NCBI GenBank assembly: GCA_002049455.2
Contig: KV919026.1
Span: 1 to 64,000, forward strand
Direction of reading: 5' to 3'
Source: Porphyra umbilicalis
Taxonomy: Eukaryota > Rhodophyta > Bangiophyceae > Bangiales > Bangiaceae
DNA length: 64,000 bases
Under the pieces are notes generated by a model that worked only from the letters and a program-made list of their open reading frames with translations, was not told the origin of the DNA and did no database searches. This document shows, piece after piece, positions 44,490 through 55,463 of this stretch. Made by a program: the position numbers and the translations under genes. Numbering within the stretch: position 1 is the first letter of the stretch; the number at the start of each line of letters is the position of its first letter.

Positions 44490-46434
44490 CTACTCCCTAC
44501 CCGGCGAGTGCGGGCGGTCGTCGCGGGCGTACCCCCCGTAGTGTTCGTAACCCGGGGGGTCCACCGGGTACTCCTGCGCCGGCCTCCGGTCCACGGGGCC
44601 CGGCCCCCACGACGAACGCGGCGCCCTACTCGGCGCCGCCCCCGCCGCGGCATACCCCCCCGCGGAGGTGGGGTATCCGCCCCCGGGGTAGGCCGCGGCC
44701 GAGCCGGCCGGCTCGCCGGCGTACGGGGCTTGACTGGAGCCCCCGCCCGCCGAAGGCACAGCGGGCCCAGGCGCCACCCGCAGTCCGTGCCCCTCCAAGC
44801 GGGAGGACATCTGGTACCCGATGGCCTCAGAGGTGGTATCCACCAAGAACTGCTCGGCCGAGGCAGTTCGGGGGGACGAGGAGTCCCGCAGTACGGCCCC
44901 CGCCCCCCGGGTAACCCACGCCAGGGTGTCCACCAGGAAGACCATTATCGCCTCGCCATGGGCCGCCCTAAGCGCCCCCGCCGCACTGAGGTAGGTGGCC
45001 GCCAGGGCGTGGGCACACGGTGGGGTGACGTACCCCCAGCTGAGGCTCTGCCGCGCCCCCAGGGCCGGGTAGTACGGGCCTCCCCTCGGGGCAAACGTCG
45101 GACGGCCCGACCGCCCCACGGATGACGCCCCCGCACGGATGGTCCGCCGGACAGCGTCCTCACGAGCAGGGGGGTGCTCGGCAGTACCCCGGGTGCGCTT
45201 ACGCTGGTCGTCGGCGGTTCTGCCCACTCGATGTTTCGGGTTACTTCTTGGTATCTTCGAGGCGACACAGGCGCGAGCTGTAACGCCAAGAAGTCGCCAA
45301 AGAGGTCTACAAAGAGAGTCATACGGTGGATCCAAGGGGACACCCAAGAAGACGGATAGCTAACCGGATTGTCCGGTTTCAGGCGTAATCTGCGAAACAC
45401 ATTTACCACTGATTTTGGGTGTATGCTTCAGTACTATTTGGCGGATGCAGATTTGTTGATCCAATATAGTGCCAATCAATGACTGCCACGCGACCAACCA
45501 TACCAGGGGGACGTGGTGGGGCGGCGACCCCCGCCGCCGCCGCGCCGCCGGTGCAGCCCGCCACCTTGCCGCCGGCCACGGCCACCGTCGCCCCGCCGTC
45601 GCCCGTCGGCGGCCGGCCGCGCCGAAGCACCGTCGCCGAGTCGCCGCCGCCGAGTCCCTGCCCCCGTCGGCTGCCACGGCGCCGCCCCGCGCGGGGTGCC
45701 TGTCGCCTGCGGGCGCGAAATCCGTGGCAGCCGCCGCGGCGCCGCCCCTTTCCGCCGCTGGCGCCCGCCCCTCACCCGGGGTCGACGCGGCGCAGGCGAC
45801 GCCGCCCCCCCCCCAGCCGCGCGCAACTCCTTGGCCGCCAAGACTACCGCCGCCGCCCCGTCGCTGTCGCCTCCCACCGCCTCGGCTTGCCGCCGCCGCC
45901 GCCGACACCGCGCACCTCCGCAGCACGTCTGCCCCCCCCCCCGCGCCGACAACGCGGCAGCCGCGGCCAACGGCCCGGCCGCCTCCCAGTCCAACGACTG
46001 CTGGAGGTCCAGCAACTCGCTGAGGTACGCATGCGCGTCCGGGCCCGCCCCCTCCGCCACGTTGGCGCGGCGGAGCCCCACCAGGCGGCCCACCACGGCG
46101 GCGGGCACATGCCAGAGGTATCCCTTAGTACGGGAGGAGGCATACCACACCCCCGCCACCTCCAACACCCACTGGGTAGCGAGGATGGCTGCCGCCGGGG
46201 TGGCTCCCCCCGGCGGAGCGCAGTGCCAAAGTAGGCCACTATGCGCGGCATCCGGGCCGGGAACCCGAAGGGCACCTCCATTACCGACCACCAGGACGGC
46301 GTCGGGACGTAGTACGCCCGCGGCGCCGAGGCGTGGATCTGGGTGCTCTCCACTTCAGAGGCCCGCACCAGGATGCCCGAAACCTCCCGCACCCGGCGCT
46401 CGGTGCGGGCGTCCTGGTGGTGGACGTGGGGATC
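44490..46434 (-). pseudogene. Antisense gene of element 2, C-terminal part
   Basis: This minus-strand coding remnant lies between pol and the 3' LTR of a plus-strand retroelement, so it is antisense to pol. A part near 46250-46330 reads YYVPTPSWWSVMEVPFGFPA. A following part (YLWHVPAAVVGRLVGLRRAN) and a C-terminal block (LAWVTRGAGAVLRDSSSPRT) all have counterparts in the same order in the antisense gene of element 3 (YLPTPAWWSGVEVPYVCMA; LWRFPPRLVDWIRSLGPANI; IGQWARDNPGVPPRQVEELL). The gene is broken, and element 3 is inserted at its right edge. A Pro/Gly/Tyr-rich tail ends at 44490. The function is unknown. Confidence 0.6.
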
Positions 46435-46439
46435 CCCCT

Positions 46440-46937
46440 TGTAGCGGTTCTTGGCACCACCACGTTGGTTCGTCGTCTGGCCGAAGTGACCTCTTGATCA
46501 GCTCGGTCCGTCGAAGGAACTGCCCCGGAAAACAACCCACAGTCCAGCCTTCCCCCTCGTGCGGGGAGAGGATCACGGCAAAGCCCAGGGGGGTATCGTC
46601 GTCCAAAGCACAATTGGTTTTATCAAACGGCGACGGGGACGGCGTCCCCGCTGGCAATAAACCCCTCCCAAACCGAACGCCGGCGGCCAAAGTAGCCACC
46701 CCAAATGCGCCAAACAGATAAATCCCTCCAAAGCGAAATGTTCAAACAAGTAGTAGGGGGGCTGGGAAAACCACTTGGGAAAAGCCCCGCCCCAGACCGA
46801 ATCCAATCTCCCCGAGATCTGGACAGGTCATTCCCTTGCTGGCCCGGATCGGGATATTTTGGGGCGGCCCCCCGGGGGTGTGCTGTCCACAGCTGAGGGG
46901 CCACGCCCCTTCCAACTGGGGACCCCCGACCGCCACA
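46440..46937 (-). repeat. 3' LTR of element 3
   Basis: A 498-bp copy of the LTR, about 98% identical to the 5' LTR. It starts TGTAGCGG and ends CCGCCACA on the plus strand. A purine-rich tract (cgaggggg on the minus strand, about 46940-46948) adjoins it on the pol side, as expected for second-strand priming. Confidence 0.92.
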
Positions 46938-47490
46938 CAGCCCCCTCGGTGCGTGACGTGGCGTCTTTGTTCGTCCCGCGACGACCTCCGAGGAGGGGGT
47001 TCCAGCCCGGCCCCCTGGCCGGGTGCCGGCCACAACCGCCACCCCCCCCTCCCGATCCTCGCCCCAGGGGGGTTGTCGAGGTCGGTCCGCGGACGAGATT
47101 GGCCCCACGCGACACCGGCGTGGCGTGGCGTGCGGCCCGCACGGGTTTCCCGCGGCCCCCACACCCCCCGTGACGCACGTCGGCCCCACCCCTCCCCGTG
47201 GGCCCACACGCACATCCCGGTCTCACCCACACAGGCGACTCCACGACTCCTCCACGCCACCCCACGACGTAACCCTCCGCGCTCGTTGCCACGCGGTGTT
47301 CGCCGACTAGTTCCTCCGCCCACCCCACGACGTGCCGTCCACTCCCCCTCCGTGGTGCCCGTCGCTTCTTGCTCCTGTCGGCCCCCGTGGGCCCGCTCCC
47401 TCCTCCTCCGCGGTTGCCCCCACGTCCCCCCCCCTCCCGAGGACCCGGTGACCGCCGCCCCCCCCCTCCGCGTCCGCGTCGTCCACCGCG

Positions 47491-49125
47491 ATGGCCGACG
47501 AGGAGATGGCGTACCGCACCGTCGTGGGCCCCCTGCCCGTGTTGACCGATCCGTCCACGTGGGCACCGGCGTGGGCGCGCGAGGAGGCGCGCCCGGACGT
47601 GGCTGGGACGCTGGCCCACGCGACGTTCCGAGGGATCGACTCGGTACGCCCCGCCAACCCGTTCGTGAAGCAGATCACCGCGATGCCGCACGCCCTCGTG
47701 CCGTCCCTGGACGACCGAGCCTCGTCGATCACCGTGGTGCGGCGTCGCCGCGAGGTGGGCTACCGCCGGTCGTACCTCGGGTTCATGGATGACGCCCCCG
47801 CGGACCCGCCGTTGGTGCCGACCTTCGACTACATCTTGACGCCACCGCCCTACCTCGAGGGGGCCGACTTGGAGGGTCCCACGACGGTCCAGTTGACGAC
47901 GGCCCGCAACCACCGGGGTGGGCTCACCGGCCACCTCGTGGGCTGGCATCAAGCGGAATACTCCAGCTGCGCGTCGTCGTCGCGGTCGCGCTTCTACTTG
48001 CCGACCCCCGCGTGGTGGTCCGGGGTTGAGGTCCCATACGTGTGCATGGCGGAGCTCCCGTGAGTCCACACGTACGCCACGGACGACCTCTACGCGGGGC
48101 GACGCGCCTCGTGGGCCATCTTCCGCAGCGAGTGGGCCCTCGGGGCCGCCGTCGTCCTCCTCGAGACGTTCCGCACCCGTCGGGTCTTGTGGCGCTTCCC
48201 TCCGCGGTTGGTCGACTGGATCCGTTCCTTGGGGCCGGCCAACATCTGCTCCCGTGCCGAGGGCCCCGACGCGGAGGCGACCGCCACCCTCGAGGCGTTG
48301 CTGGACCTCGCGGACCAGCTCCCCGACACGGAGGCGTTCCGTCAGCGCCTCCGTGCCCGCAGCTGCGAACGTCGTGACCGCAAGGGCTGGATCTGGGCCG
48401 ACCTCGAGGTGGGTGACGAGGGGACGCGCGCCAAGGTCGCCGAGGATCTCCGCCCCTTCGACTTGCCATACTCCGCGGACATCCTCGAGGCACCCGGGTA
48501 CGGTTTCGCTCGTGGGGGTTGGTCCGCCGCCGTCTCGGCTGCTCGTAGGCCGCGTTACCCCGGGGGTGGAGCCGCCCCGCCTGGTTCCTCCGTGGTGACC
48601 ACCGCCGTGGGCTCGTCCATCCCGGGTCCCCCGCAGCCTGTCGTGTTGGCGCCCCCCTCCGCGGGCCATTCCTCGGGGAGCCACATGGTCTCGTTCGACC
48701 CCGTGGAGCACCGTGACATCCCCGACGCTACCTTCGACTCGCTGGACCACGTGCCCTCGGACCGCGTCCCGCAGGGGTTGGCGCGTGTTGTCGCTTGCGA
48801 CCCCGGGGAGCTCCGCGGCTACACGACGGGGACCTTGATGGCCGGCTTGTGTCACACCGTGGTGTCCCTTGGCGAGTCGATCGGGCAGTGGGCCCGCGAC
48901 AACCCCGGGGTTCCGCCCCGCCAAGTGGAGGAGCTGCTTCAACTCGTGGGCCGACGTGGCATCCGCGCGGCCCTCCTTCGTGAGACCGGGGTTGCCGCCG
49001 GCGGGGTAAGCCGTCGCCAGCAGCACCAGCATGACCGCGACGCCTACCGCGAGGAGCCGCCCGCGCAACGCTCGCGAGGTCCGTCCGGCCACGGGTGGGG
49101 TGGGCCCTCGTCGGGGCAGCGTTGA
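47491..49125 (+). other. Antisense gene of element 3 between pol and the 3' LTR
   Basis: This plus-strand coding region lies opposite in direction to gag and pol. It starts at ATG 47491 (MADEEMAYRTVVGPLPVLTD). It contains a conserved block (YLPTPAWWSGVEVPYVCMA), a second block (LWRFPPRLVDWIRSLGPANI), an acidic helix-rich part (ATLEALLDLADQLPDTEAF) and a C-terminal block (LGESIGQWARDNPGVPPRQV). The same blocks in the same order occur antisense in element 2, so this is a conserved part of the retroelement lineage and not a chance frame. Antisense genes between pol and the 3' LTR are known in some plant Tat/Ogre-type Ty3/gypsy elements. I saw no known domain. Confidence 0.65.
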
Positions 49126-49566
49126 ACAGGGAGAGCGGACCACGGCGGGAGGTAGGAGATCGCCCCACGGGGGCCGTAGTAGTAGTCCATAGTGTAGGGG
49201 GTGTCGTCGCGTCGACGGTGCCGGTCGGCCTGTCAGCGGCCAATAAACCCCACGCGGGTCGTTTGCGTACCACCCACGAGAGCGCCCCCTGCTCCTTCGA
49301 ACCGGATCCCCACGCGATGCCGCATTGAAATTCGCAGCCCCGCCCGTCCACACGGGTCTGCCATCACCTACCGCCCCCTCCGGGCACGTCCACGATGCCA
49401 GATCGACTTGGCCCGACGCCGTGACCATGGGACGGACTGTCGCGCTGCCGCGCGGCGGCGACGGTCGCCACCGCGGCCACGTGGCTCCCAACGAGACACG
49501 TGTCGTGGGCCGAGAATCCGCCACGATTCGAAACTTGAAAACCACGTGTCCCTCGAGGGAAATACC

Positions 49567-50052
49567 TTAGGCAAGAAAGTCGACGACCGCCACCGCTTCT
49601 TCGACTCGTAGGCCCACCCGCCGCATATACTGGTGCACCTTACGTTTGTCGAACCGACTGGCCAACTCGAGGGTGTCCTCCTCGGGGTGGTACCCCCACC
49701 AGCGGGTCCACAGGCGTAGCGTGCCGTCCTCCGCGACTTCGTGGCCCACGAAGACCTCCCAGACGAACTCGTTGCCCGTGTGTTGATGCCCCTCGGGGAC
49801 CACGATATCTTGGGGCACCCCGAGGTTCTGCAGGAGCGTCTGCGGATCCCCCGGCGGGCCCGGCGCCGCCGTCACGTGGTCGCTGCTTACCGTCTCAGGG
49901 TACTCGCCGATGTCCAGCGAGAACGTGCCCTCCCCGCGGGACAACACCTTGTACGGTCCGGCCGCGCGGGTCCCGAGCTTGTGCTTGGTCCGCGCGTGAC
50001 CATCGACGAATACCCAGTCCCCCGCTTGGATGTCCTTGTTGACCGGCCTCAC
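49567..50052 (-). other. Chromodomain segment of element 3
   Basis: The segment continues the integrase tail (AGDWVFVDGHARTKHKLG) and carries a chromodomain-like part with LWTRWWGYHPEEDTLELAS. Chromodomains in this lineage steer integration to particular chromatin. It lies immediately downstream of the main pol region. Confidence 0.75.
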
Positions 50053-50061
50053 GCGGGCGTC

Positions 50062-53000
50062 CTAGCTCCTCTTGTACCGCCGCTGTGCCACCGCGAGGGA
50101 CCGCCGCACCTTGTGGATGAGGTTGCGTAGCCGCGCTCGGATGGCCTCGCGGACACCCCGCGGGCTACCGTCCGTCTCCTCGGGTGCCGGGGAACTGACC
50201 ATGCGCTCCACGGAGAGGCTCCGTACCCGCTCGGGTGTGACGAACTCGAGCGGCGCCACCCCGGTGCTCTGCTGCGGCCGACTGTTGTAGGCCAGCGTTA
50301 GCATCGACACCAGGTCGTCCCATCGGTCTTGATGATCCTCGACGTACGTCCGCAGTTGTCCCACGATGGTCCGGTTGTACCGTTCCACTTGGCCGTTCGT
50401 CTGCGGGTGATACGTCGTGGAGTACCGATTGGCGATCCCGAGTAGTGAGCAGACCCCTTGGAAGTACGTGGAACGGAACTGGGGGCCATTGTCGGACAAC
50501 ACCGTCGCCGGGGGTCCATATGCCGCCACCCAGTAGTCCAAAAAGGCCGCCGCGATGGATTCCGCGTCGATCCGCTGAAGGGGGATGGCCCGCGTCATCT
50601 TGGAGAAGCGATCCACGATGACCAACAGGTGTTCGTTCCCCGCCTCGGTTCGGGGGAGGGGACCGAGCAGGTCCATACACAGGTCCGTCAGCGGCTCCGT
50701 CGGGGGGAATGTCTTGAGGTAGTTCGTCTTCCGTCGCTTGCCGACGCGGTTCCGCGCGCACTGCACGCAGTTCGCCACGAAGGCGTAGACGTCCACCACC
50801 ATACACTCCCAAAAAAACCATCGTCGCATCGACGTGTACATCTTGTTGGCCCCCGGATGTCCGGCTTGCGGGGGGTAGTGCTCCCGCATCATCACCCCGT
50901 AGCGCATGTGGGTCGGCACGTAGACTTGCGTGGCTCCGTCCAGCGGTGCGGTGCGGACCAACAGGCCGTTCGGATCCTCGCGGAACCGGGACTTGTCGTT
51001 GCCGTCCATGGCTGCCCGAACCTCCTTGCACCGGCCGTCCTCCGCCTGCCCCTCGAGGAACTCCGCGAGCGTCAGGGGGGACAGATCCCCTCCCTCCGTC
51101 TGCGGTGGCAGTTGCCACGCCGCCGACGAGTTGGGTAAGGCCAAACAGGGTACCGCGTCGGGTATCGGCCCGTCGTCCCCCGCGGGTGTTGAGATGCGTG
51201 ACATCGTGTCCGCCGCGTGGTGTGACGCCCCGGGGCGCGTCTGTACCACGTAGTCGAACTCCGCCAGTCGCAACCACCACCGCGCCAGCCTCCCGTGGGC
51301 CCCGTCCATATGCAGCATCCACTTGAGCGCCGCGTGGTCCGTGCGCACCGTGAAGCGGGTCCCCTCGACGTAGGGACGAAGGAGAAAAGATGCCCATACC
51401 ACCGCGAGGCACTCTCGCTCCGTCGTGCTGTAGTCCCGCTCCGCCGCGTTGAGGGAGCGACTCCAATAGCCCACGGGTTGCGTGGACTTGTCGGGTTGTT
51501 CCTGTAGTAGGACTGCGCCGACCTGCCCCGCACTTGCGTCCGTGTCCAGCGTGTAGGCCCCGTGTCGCCGCGGTAGGGCGAGGATGGGTGCCTCCGTGAG
51601 CCGCCTCTTGAGCTCCTCGAACGCCCCCAACGCCTCGCCCGACAACGTCCCCCACCGATCGGGCCTCTTGGAACTCGTCATCGCGGCCAGCGGCCGTGCC
51701 ACTTGGGCGTAGTCTTTGAAGAACCTCCGATAGACGTTACACATCCCGAGGAAGCTGAGCAGGTCCTTCTTGCACCGCGGCGGAGACGCCTCCTTGAGCC
51801 CGCGGATATTCTTGTCCTGCACCTTCAATTGCCCCCGGCCCACGATATGGCCCAAATACTCCACCTCCTCTTGGAACAAGTGGCACTTGTTAGCCTTGAG
51901 GGAGACGCCCGCGCCACGGAGCGCCGCGAAAACCTCCCGCAGGTGTTCCACGTGTTCCCCCGCCGTCTGCGAGAAGACGATGATGTCGTCGAGGTACACG
52001 AGGCAGCTCTTCCACTTGAGTCCCCCGAGGATCATATCGATGGCCCGTTGGAAGGTCGCCGGGGCATTGGACAGCCCGAAGGGAAGGCGGATGTAGCGGT
52101 AGGCCCCCTCGTGGCAAATGAAGGTCGTCTTGTCCCGGTCCTCGTCCGCCACGGGGGTCTGCCAATACCCCGAGTTGCAGTCGAGCGTAGAGAACACCTT
52201 GGCTTTCCCGAGGAAGTCGATGCAGTCGTCCATACGGGGTAGCGGATACACGTCCCGCACCGTCACCTCGTTGAGCTGCCGGTAGACCACGCAGAACCGC
52301 ATCGTCCTGTCGGGTTTGGGCACCAGGACCACGGGGAAGGCCCACGCCGCGCTCGAGGGCTCGATGACCCCGAGGTCCCGCTGTCGTTGCACCTCCTTGG
52401 CGATGACGTCCCGCGAGGCATGGCTCGCTCGATAAGGTTGGGCCCGCCGTGGGCGTGCCCCGGGGGTCACCTCGATCCGATGCGGGGTGACGTCGACCTT
52501 GCCGAGTTGTCCCGCCCAGAGCGCCTTGAATTCCTCGAGGAGGTCGTCCACGTCACCACGAAGCGTGTCGGGGACGCCCTCCCAGTGGACCTCCGGCTTG
52601 GGATACGTCTTGTCCGGCGGGTGAGGCGGAGGTTGTCCCTCGTCGATCCTCTCTTCGGCTTGCCGCCCCGTCTTGAACTCCTCGTCGGGCTGGTCACGGG
52701 GGTCCGCCCCCATCGTTAGGACCGCTCCCGGTTCCTCCTCCTCCTCGACGACGTGCAGCGGTCCATTGTAGGCCGTCGCGGTTCCGATGACATATCCCTT
52801 CGTTAGGTGCACCGGCACGTCCCCGATGTTCGTCAAGTAGAGGGACCGCGGGGCGTTGGGGGAGAACTCCACGACGGCGTTGTGCAACAGCACCTTTCGC
52901 CGGCTCATTTGGACGGGGCGTTCCCGCACTAGGTGGACCTCCTTGACGCTGCAGCACACTTGGACCGCCTGGATGCACCGCGGACCCACGGTTACCCCTT

Positions 53001-53577
53001 GTCGAAGCCGGATAGCCCCAACTTGGGCCCTCGGCTTGTTTCCTCGGCGCGGGGGCGCGGGCCGCGTATTCCCCGTCCATCTCCGCACCGCCACCGTGGA
53101 AGTGCCATCATCCCACTTGATCGTCTGCGTCTTGGGGGAGATGGTGTCCACGTAGTTCCGCTGGAAGTCCCACCCGAGGATGAGCGGCACCGACAGCGAC
53201 TTGACCACGAGGAAGTCATACTCCATGGCGGTCCCCCCGACGTAGATGGTCAGGGACACCTCCGCGTTCACCTTGAGCAGCTGCCCCGAGGCGTCACTCA
53301 CTTGGGTCATGGGCGGCGCCCGCGACGAGTACTCGTTCCACCCCTCGGGCAACATATCCGCGCGGATCACACTGGGCCCGGCGCCCGTGTCGACCACCGG
53401 CCTTGTGGGGGTGGGGGTCTGCCACGGCGCCAACTGGTACGAGGCCCCGATCTCAAAATTCTCCTTGCGTAACAGCAACAGCGTCCCCTTAAACCGCGGG
53501 AGGAATCGCCCACGACGACAGGGACATCGGGCCGGGACGGGCCACGTCGCGCTTACCCCCGGGGAGGCAAACGTCAC
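50062..53577 (-). CDS. pol: Pol polyprotein of element 3
   Basis: An open region of 1171 residues. The aspartic protease motif VVDTGAGPSV lies near residue 60. Reverse transcriptase occupies about residues 380-600 (CLVYLDDIIVFS). RNase H runs from about 680 (TDASAGQVGAVL). The integrase zinc-binding region (HYPPQAGHPG, then CVQCARNR) begins near 895. The integrase core carries DLLGPLPRTEAGNEHLLV and DNGPQF. The order protease-RT-RNase H-integrase is that of Ty3/gypsy. Products would act in virus-like particles and at the chromosome. Gag lies just upstream. Confidence 0.93.
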   Translation of the reverse strand: MTFASPGVSATWPVPARCPCRRGRFLPRFKGTLLLLRKENFEIGASYQLAPWQTPTPTRPVVDTGAGPSVIRADMLPEGWNEYSSRAPPMTQVSDASGQLLKVNAEVSLTIYVGGTAMEYDFLVVKSLSVPLILGWDFQRNYVDTISPKTQTIKWDDGTSTVAVRRWTGNTRPAPPRRGNKPRAQVGAIRLRQGVTVGPRCIQAVQVCCSVKEVHLVRERPVQMSRRKVLLHNAVVEFSPNAPRSLYLTNIGDVPVHLTKGYVIGTATAYNGPLHVVEEEEEPGAVLTMGADPRDQPDEEFKTGRQAEERIDEGQPPPHPPDKTYPKPEVHWEGVPDTLRGDVDDLLEEFKALWAGQLGKVDVTPHRIEVTPGARPRRAQPYRASHASRDVIAKEVQRQRDLGVIEPSSAAWAFPVVLVPKPDRTMRFCVVYRQLNEVTVRDVYPLPRMDDCIDFLGKAKVFSTLDCNSGYWQTPVADEDRDKTTFICHEGAYRYIRLPFGLSNAPATFQRAIDMILGGLKWKSCLVYLDDIIVFSQTAGEHVEHLREVFAALRGAGVSLKANKCHLFQEEVEYLGHIVGRGQLKVQDKNIRGLKEASPPRCKKDLLSFLGMCNVYRRFFKDYAQVARPLAAMTSSKRPDRWGTLSGEALGAFEELKRRLTEAPILALPRRHGAYTLDTDASAGQVGAVLLQEQPDKSTQPVGYWSRSLNAAERDYSTTERECLAVVWASFLLRPYVEGTRFTVRTDHAALKWMLHMDGAHGRLARWWLRLAEFDYVVQTRPGASHHAADTMSRISTPAGDDGPIPDAVPCLALPNSSAAWQLPPQTEGGDLSPLTLAEFLEGQAEDGRCKEVRAAMDGNDKSRFREDPNGLLVRTAPLDGATQVYVPTHMRYGVMMREHYPPQAGHPGANKMYTSMRRWFFWECMVVDVYAFVANCVQCARNRVGKRRKTNYLKTFPPTEPLTDLCMDLLGPLPRTEAGNEHLLVIVDRFSKMTRAIPLQRIDAESIAAAFLDYWVAAYGPPATVLSDNGPQFRSTYFQGVCSLLGIANRYSTTYHPQTNGQVERYNRTIVGQLRTYVEDHQDRWDDLVSMLTLAYNSRPQQSTGVAPLEFVTPERVRSLSVERMVSSPAPEETDGSPRGVREAIRARLRNLIHKVRRSLAVAQRRYKRS

Positions 53578-53643
53578 ACGACGGGGGGCAACCGGGGAGT
53601 TGGGGCGGACAGGGGGGATTGAGGGGATGGCGAGGCCACCCCC

Positions 53644-55431
53644 CTAGGCGTTTCCCGCCGCGCGGCGCCCCTTGGTCGGGGTTGCCACGGGCGGGACATC
53701 ACCCCCATCCGTCTTTGTCGGCTCCGCGCCGCCCAGCAGGTCGTCCCACAGCAGGGCCACGACGGACGTGCAATCTTGTGCGGGGTCCGCCCCCCGGTTC
53801 CTCTGTCGCACGAAGTTGTTCCTCGCGGCTCGCACTAGGTCCCTCTGCTTGTCCGTCAGGATCTTGCAATCAGGCACCCTGTGCCCACGCGTCCAACACA
53901 TGTAGCACAGCGGGGGACCCGTCGGGGCCTCCCGTCGAGGGTAAGGCGATACACCAACCGTGCTGAACCCCGGGGTGCCCGACGGCAGCACCGCGACCGT
54001 GTCGTGCGTTTCCGTGTCATCCTCCTCCCACGAGGAGTGGAGTTGGTTGACCGAGAGGCCTCGGGGCCCCGTCGACGTCTGTCCCTTCCGCGATGATCCC
54101 CCGGGTGACCCCCGGCCTGCCAGCGCCATGACGTCCTTGGCGGCCCGATATTTCCCCGCCACGTAGGTCGACAACTGTTGGTAGCTTCGTTGCGCCGAGT
54201 TGTACACGAAGGCGTCGGTCCGTAGATACTCCGGTAACCCTTGGATCAGCTGCTGTTTCATCGTCCCCTCGGAGTGGATGTTGCCGCAGAGCTCAGCGAG
54301 GCTCCGTAGACGTGCCGCGAAGGCATCCACCCCCTCGTTGTCCGCGAGCGTCGCCCGGCTGAACTTGTCCTGCGCCAATCCCAAAGCGTGCGGCTCCGCG
54401 TAGGTCGACAGCAACCAATTGACAGCCGCGGGGTAGGTTTCGAGAGCCCCCCGACCCCCCCCGACGTCCGACCCCGGTAGGTTCCGCGTGTTCCGCGTCT
54501 GGGCGTCGCCCGCGAGGAAGTTGGGAATTAGGTAAAGGCCCATCCCTTCCGACACGTCGTTGTCATCGCAGGCCTTGACGAGCTTTCGGAGCCACGAGAA
54601 GACCTTGAGGGGTTCCTTCCCGTTGAACATCGGGGTCCCCCCGACGGAGAACTTCATATTCTTGGCCGTCCGTCCCATCTTGCGGGCCTGCGATGCCCCG
54701 TAGGTCGAGTGACGGTTCCGCAGGCGGTACGATCGGTAGTCCAGGACGCCCGCGAAGCGATCGTCCGGGCACTCGAGGACCGCCAACTTGCCGGACCCCA
54801 CCTTGCGCCCCACGTGGTCGTCGTCGTTGTCGGTTGTCGCCGGCGACGGCGAGGAAGATGAAGACGATGATGACGACGAGGGACTACGATGACGCCGTGA
54901 CTTCCCTTTGCTGCGGCTCTTCCGCGTGTCCACTGGAGAATTTCGACGGGGGGCATCTTGAGCAGAGCCCGCGGGGCTCGCCGCGATGACCTGAGAAACG
55001 TCGGCCAATAACGACTCGCGGAACGTCGACAGCGCCGTGTCCAGATCGGCCATCGCTAAAGGCGTCGCCGGATCACGATCTTGATCCACCAATCCCGTCC
55101 GTTCGTCGTGACGTCGAGGGAGGAAGGCACCGGCCCCCGGTGGGACCCGACGAAGCGTTTCGCCCACGAGGTCCGCCAATGGCCGAGGCGGAGTGAAGGG
55201 AATCCCTGATCCGGCCGCGGATCCCCTTGTTGCAGCGACCGCTGGGGTCACCGCGGATGTACCCGCCGGCATACCGCTAGCGATCGCGTTCGACTTGGGG
55301 ATGTCGGACGGCGACGCCATCGTAGTGGCCGGACGGTAATCGACGACAGACCGACGCGGAGATCCACGTCGCCTCGAACTCACAAACCAACATACGATCG
55401 GGGAACCGGCTACCCGGTACGGGCGTGGCAA
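53644..55431 (-). CDS. gag: Gag polyprotein of element 3
   Basis: The open region has up to 595 residues. A more likely start is the inner MASPSDIPKS, about 37 codons in. The middle holds the Gag core typical of Ty3/gypsy (VNWLLSTYAEPHALGLAQDK and neighbours). A CCHC zinc knuckle (CYMCWTRGHRVPDC) lies near the C-terminus. A Ser-rich run with basic residues lies in the N-terminal half. It would form the particle and bind RNA. It precedes pol by a short spacer. Confidence 0.88.
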   Translation of the reverse strand: MPRPYRVAGSPIVCWFVSSRRRGSPRRSVVDYRPATTMASPSDIPKSNAIASGMPAGTSAVTPAVAATRGSAAGSGIPFTPPRPLADLVGETLRRVPPGAGAFLPRRHDERTGLVDQDRDPATPLAMADLDTALSTFRESLLADVSQVIAASPAGSAQDAPRRNSPVDTRKSRSKGKSRRHRSPSSSSSSSSSSPSPATTDNDDDHVGRKVGSGKLAVLECPDDRFAGVLDYRSYRLRNRHSTYGASQARKMGRTAKNMKFSVGGTPMFNGKEPLKVFSWLRKLVKACDDNDVSEGMGLYLIPNFLAGDAQTRNTRNLPGSDVGGGRGALETYPAAVNWLLSTYAEPHALGLAQDKFSRATLADNEGVDAFAARLRSLAELCGNIHSEGTMKQQLIQGLPEYLRTDAFVYNSAQRSYQQLSTYVAGKYRAAKDVMALAGRGSPGGSSRKGQTSTGPRGLSVNQLHSSWEEDDTETHDTVAVLPSGTPGFSTVGVSPYPRREAPTGPPLCYMCWTRGHRVPDCKILTDKQRDLVRAARNNFVRQRNRGADPAQDCTSVVALLWDDLLGGAEPTKTDGGDVPPVATPTKGRRAAGNA

Positions 55432-55440
55432 CGGCCGGAA

Positions 55441-55458
55441 TCCCCTGCTGCTCCACCA
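55441..55458 (-). promoter_or_regulatory. Primer-binding site of element 3
   Basis: Five bases inside the 5' LTR the minus strand reads TGGTGGAGCAGCAGGGGA. This is complementary to a tRNA 3' end of the form TCCCCTGCTGCTCCACCA, including the CCA tail. The tRNA species was not identified. Confidence 0.7.
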
Positions 55459-55463
55459 GAAAT

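Noticed and set aside
46828-49545. 905-codon minus-strand frame overlapping the 3' region of element 3
   Set aside because: It has no recognisable domains and is Arg/Gly/Pro-rich. The plus-strand gene in the same place shares conserved blocks with element 2, so the minus frame is its shadow.
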